From positions 255,419-292,474 of the forward strand of contig BLXT01007816.1 in NCBI GenBank assembly GCA_019648995.1: DNA of 37,056 bases, read 5' to 3'. Origin of the DNA: Plakobranchus ocellatus. Its lineage: Eukaryota; Mollusca; Gastropoda; Plakobranchidae. Made by a program: the position numbers and the translations under genes. The notes under the pieces are model-generated. The model saw only the letters and a program-made list of their open reading frames with translations, searched no databases and was not told where the DNA came from. Position 1 is the first letter of the stretch; every line of letters begins with the position of its first letter. Positions 24,059 through 33,700 of this stretch are shown here, in pieces.

Positions 24059-24213
24059 CAGGGATGCCAGTGGTCCCTGACAAAAAAGCAGGAAACTTAT
24101 ACAATAATAAATAGTATTCTCAAAGCTGTGGTTGAAGTATAATTGACTTTTAAGTTATAAAAATAAAGCAAAAAGTCGGAAATCCTGTTCAAATCGGAAA
24201 AATGGCATCCCTG
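24059..24213. mobile_element. MITE, complete copy 2 (same family)
   Basis: 155 bp, starts CAGGGATGCCAG and ends TGGCATCCCTG, with the same interior (AGCAGGAAACTT, AAAAAGTCGGAAATC). Flanked by AAAGGCA and AAAGGCG, a 6 of 7 target duplication. About 90 bp from copy 1, same orientation. Confidence 0.75.
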
Positions 24214-24620
24214 AAAGGCGAATTCTGGTGAACATTTTATCAAAATAAATTTAAATGGCAGTCATAGTTAAATCCTTGAAAAAAATACTTTTTCTTTGAA
24301 TCACACCAACTTTGGAGAGGAAAGAGAAAGCAACAAAGCTTGTTTTTAATCATTGTGGAAATAATATTGCAGATGCACATAAATAATTAGTACATGTTAA
24401 ATGCTTCATGAGTGGCAGCATGTTATTACAGTATAAAAAAAAATAAATTAAATTCTTTGCTTAGTAAAACAAAAACAATTGACAAGCAAAAAGAATAAAT
24501 TCACACTCAAAATGTAAAAATTTTTTCAAAACAAAGAAAAGCAATACTGATGGTCTTAGCTCAAATAAAAAAAATCAAATAACCAGACAGCCTATTAAAA
24601 TATATGAATATGGCATATTC

Positions 24621-24823
24621 CTAAAAGCCTGTAAACATTTTATATCTTTCCTGCTTTTGGCTCCTAAAAAGACTACATATTGACAGTTTGTAATAACAGG
24701 TACCAACATGGAATTTTTATTTGCATAGTGTTCAAATCTTAAAAGTCTATAAACAATTTATATTTTTCATGCTTTTGGATTCCAAAACGACTACATATTG
24801 CAAGACAATAATATGGCGTACCA
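24621..24823. repeat. Imperfect direct repeat, period about 117 bp
   Basis: Two units sharing TAAAAG.CT.TAAAC, ATGCTTTTGG / CTGCTTTTGG, GACTACATATTG and GTACCA. Confidence 0.6.
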
Positions 24824-25159
24824 CCGTGAAAAAAGCCTGAAAATTAGAATAGAATCTCTTAAGACCAAAAAAATTGGTTGACTCAAAAAGATTGTTTTGG
24901 CCAAAACATTATACACTTTTTATTTTTGTACCCCTTTAAACTGGAAGTCTACTAACTGAAGAAATGTTACGGCCCCATAAATTTCTTTTTAAAAAGATTC
25001 TGAGGAACTAGCTCTTATAAAGTTGCTAGTTAGATTACAAAAAGAACATGTTTGAGATTTCTTCCTTTATCACAGACCACTTCGATGCAATACTGCTTTA
25101 AAACTGTTTTAAAGAATAAGATGTTGTTGCGAAATTTCAAAAATTATTTTTTAATTAAA

Positions 25160-25286
25160 AGATTTATCTATGACGATTTTAATGCACCTCAAAATCTGAT
25201 GATTTCTCAGACACATCCATGTTGATTTTAATGCACTTTAAAATCAGATGGTTTCACAGATATATCCATGTTGATTTTAATTAAAT
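25160..25286. repeat. Tandem repeat, period about 58 bp
   Basis: GATTTTAATGCAC..AAAATC.GATG.TTTC.CAGA.A.ATCCATGTT occurs about two and a bit times. Confidence 0.65.
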
Positions 25287-25524
25287 CAGCAGTGCAAGTA
25301 CAGGCAGAATTAGCTTAATGGGCTTTGTTTGATGGTGAGGCTAAGCACAAAGACAACAGAGAGGAAGCCTGCCAACAGCCACAAAAAAAAAAAAAAATTC
25401 CTATGCACTACAAGCAAAAAGTGAAATTCTGGTTAGAGTCAGAAAAGTGGCATTGCTGGAGAACGGAAAAAAAATTTGCACACCCCCCCCTCCCTTTGAA
25501 AAAAAAAGAAAGTAAATCATTTGT

Positions 25525-26027
25525 GATAGAAAAAAGGAACAGAGAAAGAATAATGCAATTGCTTCAAAGACAATTTGCTCTAGAGCAGGAAATAGGAAAA
25601 AAGAGAGCACATGTTAACACTGCCTGTAATCACTTTAAAAATAAAAAAAAAAAAAAAGATTTTACCTTTAGATGAATCCATGTGTCAAAACACATTGTAA
25701 GAATGTGCTTAAGCTTTCAAACTGCCCTTTTTTGCTACTGAACAATACTCTATAGACCTTTGTTAGTATGCCACTGACACCACTTCTTTGCAACGAATCA
25801 ATTAAGAAAAAGCACCACTCTTGTGTAAAATATACTATCAAAAGTAAAACAATATTTTGTATTGAATTCAAACATGAATGTGTGTCTTTTCATTATGGCA
25901 CTCCAAAAGTATTTCCAATTAGAATATATATATGGACCGCCCTTCGATATATGTGTATCTGGGTATCAAAAAGAATAACTTCAATATAACTAAAGTAAGT
26001 TGCAACTTATCACCATTTGAAATTAGA
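25525..26027. other. 3' flank of copy B
   Basis: Alignable with about 1340-1949. Likely includes the 3' UTR of copy B; no reliable poly(A) signal identified. Confidence 0.5.
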
Positions 26028-26164
26028 CTATGATTCAGTTCTTAATTGCTGCTGGAAGTCTGATTTCATCTGTGCCACAAGTCCAGGATTCTGGTATACA
26101 TCTACAGCAGCCATCGCTAAGGCTTTGGCATGAAGAAGTGTCAAGTCATGAGACTGTTCAGTAT
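26028..26164 (-). CDS. PM20D2: Copy B coding exon 8 and stop
   Basis: 137 nt, residues 355-399 plus TAG. It begins with the two bases completing a Tyr codon, then TEQSHD and [13 protein letters not shown], matching the C-terminal KALAM helix of PM20D2, and ends LRTES. The acceptor is ATCACAG. No convincing nearby AATAAA was identified downstream, so the polyadenylation site is unassigned. Confidence 0.87.
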
Positions 26165-29100
26165 CTGTGATGGAGACAAAAATATTTGTAAGAAAAATAA
26201 TTTAAAAACTACTTTCAGCACATACATACATATGAATAGCAACAACAGATAGCAGCAGTGCCAATATTGATAAAAAGAATAACAATGAAGATGGCGATAA
26301 CATTATGTGCCTCGCTGCCGGGGAAAAGTGCAGAATTGAAGCATTTGCTAGTTTTGAGATAGGACCCGAAATAGAGGAAAAATACCTATTAGTAAAAAAT
26401 TGATTTCTGTGTGTCCTCACCGTCTAAAACATTCGTTTTATCATTTCTTAAGGTGTCTTTTGTGAAAAAATGCTTGAAATATTTTTTTTTTATTTTCTTG
26501 TTAAGTCTTTCACCAACAAAAAGCTCCGAAATTGGCCTACCTAGTACAGTACACACCTGATAATTTGACATCAAAGGGACCAGGCCACATGTATTGAATT
26601 AAAAGAATGTCGAATTGTAAGAAAAACAAGTTATAGAGCTTGCCAGAGTATTAGTTGTTTAATATAACAGTGCTAGCACGGTCTTCTCCCTCGCCGCCAG
26701 CTATGCACACACACACACACATACATATGAGCTGTATCTAGCATAGCAAGAGATGCCTGCCACTGCCATCCACGCATATTGCAATGTTAAGTCTAGGCCA
26801 GAGAGCGTTGGACTAGGCCCAACCTTTTGTCATCGTCATACCTTTCCTCCTCTCCTGTGCATGCACTACCCTTTATTTCAAACTTCATCACCCCTGCAGT
26901 TACTCAATCACAATGAATAGTCTGTGTTATCAGATACAGTACATTAATTTTGCTTTGGGAGGCGGCCAGGTCAAACCATTTTGGTTCAGTTTGATCAGAA
27001 AACTGGACGAGAAGTGTCCAATTAAGAGAAATGAGCCAAGAGCATGTCAAATTGGGCAAAGTTTTGTTATTAAGGATTAAGAGCCAGTTACTTGGGACTT
27101 TTTAAGTGCATCCACTTAAGGGAAATGTCAAATTGTGAGATGTCGAATTAAGTGGAGTACACTGTAACAAGAATAACAATGTTGATGGCAATATGGCACA
27201 ATAACAGCTATGACAATGATTCTAAGACCAACCCAATTGTATGATGACAAAGATCAAAAACTTAGATGATGATAAAAACAACAACGATACAAATTTCAAA
27301 AAGAGAAGGTAATAAGTAATACAATTATTTTTACTGGTCCTAACAAAAATGGATCAGGAAAAAGCAACTTTTCATCTTTTTTAAAGTACAAATGAAAAAA
27401 GGAACACAACTGTAAACAAAGAGATGATAGTTTTTAAATCACTATTTCAAAAACAAAAAAAAATCTAAACATGGATGGCCATATAATTATAAATGGGCAA
27501 AATCAGGAAGCACTACAAACTATAGTGGAATACGTTTAAACCAAAATTCTAGGGAGTATGATTTTTATTTTGGTTTAAGCATAGTGCATTAAATAAGTAA
27601 GATTAATAAGGAGAGTAACCAGCGTCCGAAATATTAAGTTAAATCAATCCCACCCATTGTCACACCACAATGTGAATGAACACGCCTATCCACGAAGCTT
27701 TCTCTCTTTTTATCCATTTCTTATCTCATTCTATTTCCTTTTCAGTTAAGAGATTCTTGCACCTGTTATCGATGTAGAATAATAGAGCTTTCACAATTTC
27801 AGCGTCGCCTAAGTAAGTTTCCCGGTCCTGAAGTCTCTACTTTTACAATTTAATTATCACCTATGTTTTGCGGTACTGAAGTTCTCAACAAGAGAGATGG
27901 CTTTATAACTAGCTGTGATGCAACAGTGTTTGCTTAGCTTAGCGCTGACAGGACCTAGACATGTAGGGAGTGTCTGGCATGGTCCCGATGCGTAAATGAG
28001 TAATGTAAGAGAAGAGATGGGCAGGTGTGTGCAGTAGACCTAGCCAGACATCAAGCCTGGCCGTGTGTAGTGTGAGGTACCAGTAACATTATTGGGTTTG
28101 CATGGAGTAATGCGAGAAAGAAAGGGAAGGGCAAGGTGGGTAAGAAAAAAAAAAGAAAGATTTATTTTATGTGTCGGTCGGACAATGACTAGCTTTCCCG
28201 GTAGTATTTATTTCGCTTTAGCGATAGTAAGGCAGCCAATGCTTTCGGTTTGTCACATGTTTAATAAGAAAGAATAAGAGGACAAACGGAAAGCTCTTCA
28301 ATTTCTTTTTGGTTTAGTCGTTTTCGGTTAGGTGTGGTCTGCAGTATATAAAATCTATGATCAAAAGGATGCAATGGGAACTGAATTATTCTTTAAATAG
28401 CAAGGAGGAAGTAAACAATTGCCAATTACATATAATGCTTAAAGATAATAACAAATTAAAATAACAGTACATTTACATCAAAACGGCTCGTCAAAATAGC
28501 TTCCTCCGTGGGGTAAAACATTAAGCAGAACAAAGAATATTTCAACACCCAGGATACAAGCCAAAAATAGTGAATAGTTTATGAACGTTAATTATCATAC
28601 ACTTATTACGTAATGCAGAGTGGCTACTTAAATATAAAGTTAAATAGTAATAGAAAGAACCAAAACATAAAGGCTATTTACTTTTTTGGAACTCATGAAA
28701 GTATAAGGTTCCGTTTTATTCTTGTTTCTGTCATTCACGAAAGCTAGTCTTAACACTGTATTGATGGAATGGGATAAATTGGCTTTCAAAGATTAAGAGT
28801 TTTTTGTTAGACAACCTCTTCTTAAAAAAAGATGATTATCACCACTTTTATTTCTATATCTAATAGTTTTACTGGTTCTTCAAATGAGAAAGAGTTGGAT
28901 ATTCCAAAGATTACTCACATGCAATATCCCTGAACTCTGATGTGTGAGCACTGACTTGTGTGTGCAAGCTATACTTAGGGTGAATACTTGGTAACACACG
29001 TGACACATTGCCCATATCTGTGGAACCACCCTGCTTGGAAAGCCGCGTTGGGTCATTCTCAAATTCAATGCCCAATGCTTCTCCGTTAGCCACATACAGA

Positions 29101-30732
29101 GATACCAGCCTCTCATTGGACATCAGAGAATCATAGGATTTTGAAGCAAAAGCATAATTAACCTGTGGACAAAAATAAGATTTAGACATTAAAACTTAGT
29201 GAATAAAAATTCTTATATCTTATTTAATAATTATTTGCAATACAACAAGGCCTTGGAATCTTATATTATTGTGCATAAATCAATTCTGTGCACGCTTTGA
29301 AGTGGATATTTACTTCTTGGAGGTTATTACAAATATGCATCAATACATTAAGCTTTTTATATTCCTCAAAATGAAAGATATTAAGGGATCAGTAGTTATT
29401 GAAAAAAAAAAGCCACTGATTTCTCAAATAGTGAAAAAGAAAGTCACATTTAATCTGCACAATTTGAGATGAAAAAAAGTGAATTCAAATTTTAATATCC
29501 AAGTCCAATTAAATAGAACCAGTTGAAGAAAAAAAGGTAGTATCTAAGAAATTTCCAAAAAACTAGAACGACTCAAATTGTTGATAAAATAGTAGCAAAA
29601 TTTCTATTGACATATAGGTTTGGGATGTATGGTACTGATAAATGCTTAAAAATGATCAAGTGGAAATATTGCGTGCTTATATGACTTTAAAAGCAATAGT
29701 TTCTGTTAACATATTGGTTTGGGATGCATTGCAGATACTTAACAATCATGAAGTGCAAATACTGCATGTCTATATGACTATAAAAGCAATAACTTCTATT
29801 AACATAGGTTTGGGATGCATGGTAGATACTGAACAATCATCAAGTGCAAATACCGCATGTCTATATGACTGTTAAAGCAATAACTTCTATAATGGGGTTA
29901 AATGTCTACAATAATTTACATGCAATCGAGTTTTTTTTTTATTTTTGGTGTTATAATTTGTTTTTGTAAGCATTAAAAAAAAAAAAGTTCAACTCAAAAT
30001 AACCATAGTTGGATTGAACATCTCATTAATATTTTATATTGTTTCACTGCAAACCATTTATTATATTCTGAAATCTTCATCTTCATTATCCTCAACATCT
30101 CTCCTTCACGACATATTACATGCAAATTTAATTTTATTCAAAACTCCTATGTATGTTACAATAGGATTAGTGTTTTCTTAACAACTACCTTACAACCTGA
30201 TGCTGTTGCAGACCCTTCAAAACAGCCAATCATTTTTTTCGTAAGTTCCTTCAGTTCCTGGGTGCTTGGAGCTCTAATATAGTAGAGAAGTTCTGCCTTT
30301 TCTGGAATAATATTGGGCTTTTCTCCGGCTTTTGTAAAAATACCTGTGAGTTTCATGATATTTGAGATGATTAATCAAAATAAACAAAATTATTTTCTTG
30401 CACTAGATCAAACATGCAGAATTAAAGTTAGTGCCAGACATGAAATAGAGAGGCAAAACTTAAAAGATTTTTTTGGAGTTAATACATAAAGGCTCATAAA
30501 ATTAAGCAAGGGTAAAGCAAGTTGTTATCATCACATTGATCTACTGGTTATAAATATCATTAGATTTCTGAAAGCAATTGTGCATACTCAGTAAAAAATA
30601 AACAAAAGGGCATAATAGTGTTTTAGAGAATATAAAAATGGATTTTGTTTGTACAAGTATCAAAACTAAGCACTACAAACACTTAATCAATCTAGTTTAC
30701 GTTATTTTTACTAGAAAATATGTGTGTGTGTG

Positions 30733-30765
<33 letters not shown>

Positions 30766-33700
30766 TGTTTTCAAATAGTTTTACCTAACAGATTGAGCTT
30801 TTTAAAAAATTCGATCTATTGTGTAATAAGAGAAGGACAGTAGCACAATTGTTGGGGTGCTGAGCTGCTTTGCAACAGATGTCCAATGCAATCATCAGTT
30901 AGGGCCAGATATTATTTCCCTTGTGTTCAACTAGCTCCAACTGGGTATTAACGTCTCTTGAGATTTAACAAAAGTAAAAGCAAAGGGGAAAGAAACAGCA
31001 AACTGCTTGCTCAACTACCCATTGTTTTGAGCATGGGACTCACTGCACTTTTTTTCTTAACCATATAATAAATAGTGATATCTTTGTTTCATTTCCCTAG
31101 ATTACTTTCATTCGCATTTTGAAAATAATGAGTTTTTATCACTTTTAAGTCCACTCTCATCTGGTCTACTAAACTTTGATAATGCCGACTTCTTAATCCA
31201 TTTTTCATTAATTACAACATTAAAACTGCAATATCAACCAAATGTCAAAAGTCTGCTATTGGCATGTAATATTTTCCACATGAAAAAATCACAACTTCAA
31301 CAGGCTATTTTTGATGATCATGATTCTATAGAACTGGCACAGAGATTAATATGATGAAGCCTTCCTTCAAGTTTGACTTGTTCACACATCTTCTGGTATC
31401 TCAGAATCAAAGGATTTGAATGAGAGGGAAAACTAACTTATGAGCAACAACAAAAACAAAAAAACCCTTAAAAATACAAGATGCATAAGAATTTCATGAT
31501 TAAGATAGTAAGAAGCACTTACCATGAACTCTCCAAGTTGGCTTGAATTGTTGACGCATACAAGATATATTTTGATAGCACAGCACAGCTGCATCAAGTG
31601 CATTTACTCCATCCCATGGAAAACTAGATGCATGAGCTGCCTTACCCTCAAATGTTATAGTTACACTGAAAAAAAAAGAGTGTGACATTTTATGTTTTTA
31701 ATGCAATTATTTTTTTTGCAATCCATGTAAAATAAAAACTTTGTTTTTTGTAACTTAGAGATTGATCGAAGTATTACACAAAAACATGAAAACTATTCAG
31801 GAAAAAAAGTTGTATAACAGGATGTCATAACATTTTCTTTAAATTCTATAAGTAATGACAAATATAATCATGCATTTTGCGCAGTTAGTTGTGCATGAAT
31901 CTCTCAATATTTTTGGAATGATGTGCAAATTATTTATTACAAAGATATAAATTTAAATCTTATGAAAAAAATTACAGTTGAAATGAGTAGGTCAAATGCA
32001 AATTTTGCAAAATCACAAATTCATCAGGCTGTTATGTCCTCTCATGCCAATTCCTTCTTTTGCATCTTTATAATTTCTACTTAGCCTTTTACACTCTTTA
32101 CACAAAGACATATTAAAACCGTAATACAGAGGCAACAACAGTTTTTATGCCACATTTGGCGACCAAGGATTTAGAACACAGCATAGCTAAGCTCAGTTTC
32201 TCTATGTATTTTCCTTGTTTCTGTTTCTCTAGTTTAAGTTGATTTTTTTTCCCCATTATCAAAATACCAAGGGATGTTGTGGCACAATGTGTTCACAATT
32301 AGTGACCCTTTTCACTGGGTTTGAGTTTGAGCCCATCAAGAACCCCGCACCCTGGCAGTGTTCGTGAAATAAATTAATCTCTGCTTTTGTGTTTGTTGAT
32401 GTTAGGACACATACCTGCATGGTGGTGCATATGCCTGCATGATGTTATTGGCTAGTGGTTTGTTGATATTGGGGCATGTACTTGAGTCATGGTAATGTCT
32501 TTTGCAAGAAGCACCTTGTCTGTTTAGATCATTATCCCTTGAAAGATTTGGCCCTCTTCTTGTCCAGTATGATTCCTACTCCCCATTCATGTGCATCCCC
32601 TAGTATACCATCATATGTGCCTGATGTAAATCTGTTAAACTCCAACTGCTCTCCAACTAAATTCACTAATGCACAGATAGTCAATTCTTAGTCTTTTCAT
32701 CTCTGTCTAATTGTTCTCAAGTTCTCCCATCTGAAGCATAGTTCTTACATAAAAAATGAAAAAACCTTTTAAAATAAAAAATTGGGGTTTGTTTTTTTTT
32801 TGCCTTTAAGCTCGGGAAATGTTTCCTTACTAGTTCATTGCAACATAGACAGGTTTAGGAAGGTTGAATTGTGATGGGTGAGCCATCATTGCAATGTCCA
32901 TGTCATCATATGCACCAGCTTCAATCAAATCAATTTTACCTCCTCCACCTTCCTCGGCTGGGCAGCCCAAAACAATCATCTGTAAGTAATAATCATAAAT
33001 AATTAATGATGAGTTCAACCACATGAAGGGAACAAATTCAATATTGCTTTTTAAATTAAATGTTGGTATATGGGGAACATTATGATTTTTTTTTTTTACA
33101 TTACCCCGGTAGATTTATCATAAGATTCATGTCCTATAACATTTGCAATCTGTGTCTTGAATTTCAAAACTACACATCACTCAGTCATTACTATGCCATT
33201 TCAACTAATGAATCATGAATGTGACCAACCTGTGGACTCAATATCACTTTGAAACTGGATATTAAAAAAAAAAAAAACATTAGGACTTTAGCTTCTATCC
33301 CTTTGAATTTGATAGTCTAAAGGAAGGTTTGATCAGCATGCTGGCTAAGCAAGTAGCTTACAACTGACCAGTGATAAGAGACAGACTCACAGCCCATAGA
33401 GACAAAACCAGGCAGAAAATATATTTCAAAGTGCTTAACATGAAATACACACTTTTTAAGGCAAAAAAGTAGATAATCCACAAATCATTTTATATAAATT
33501 ACTTGAGAGGTAAAGCATTACAAAATCTGAGCCTTAGCATTTTATTCACAACTATGCATTTACTGACATCTCATCACTGGCACTCACAATATCATACTGC
33601 ATAGATCAAACGATAATAAATAGAGATTTATTATAAGCATCTAAACATAGTTGTATGAAATGTCACATGAGCTATTTTTAAAAACCAATGTAGCAATTTC

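Larger units (their letters stand above)
24214..25523. other. Unit B insertion-like region, largely unrecognised
   Basis: With the MITEs it forms a 1.8 kb stretch (23727-25523) absent from unit A near 1330. Contains two imperfect internal repeats (24621/24738 and 25160-25285). No coding sequence recognised. Confidence 0.5.

Noticed and set aside
25325..25675. 116-codon lysine-rich frame
   Set aside because: Composition follows poly-A tracts; no domain, and the unit A counterpart is not open.
28092..28277. 61-codon frame inside the copy B insertion
   Set aside because: Short, no recognisable domain, within a non-coding insertion.
29642..29875. 77-codon frame over the 92-bp tandem repeat
   Set aside because: Produced by repetition of an intronic unit; not maintained in copy A.
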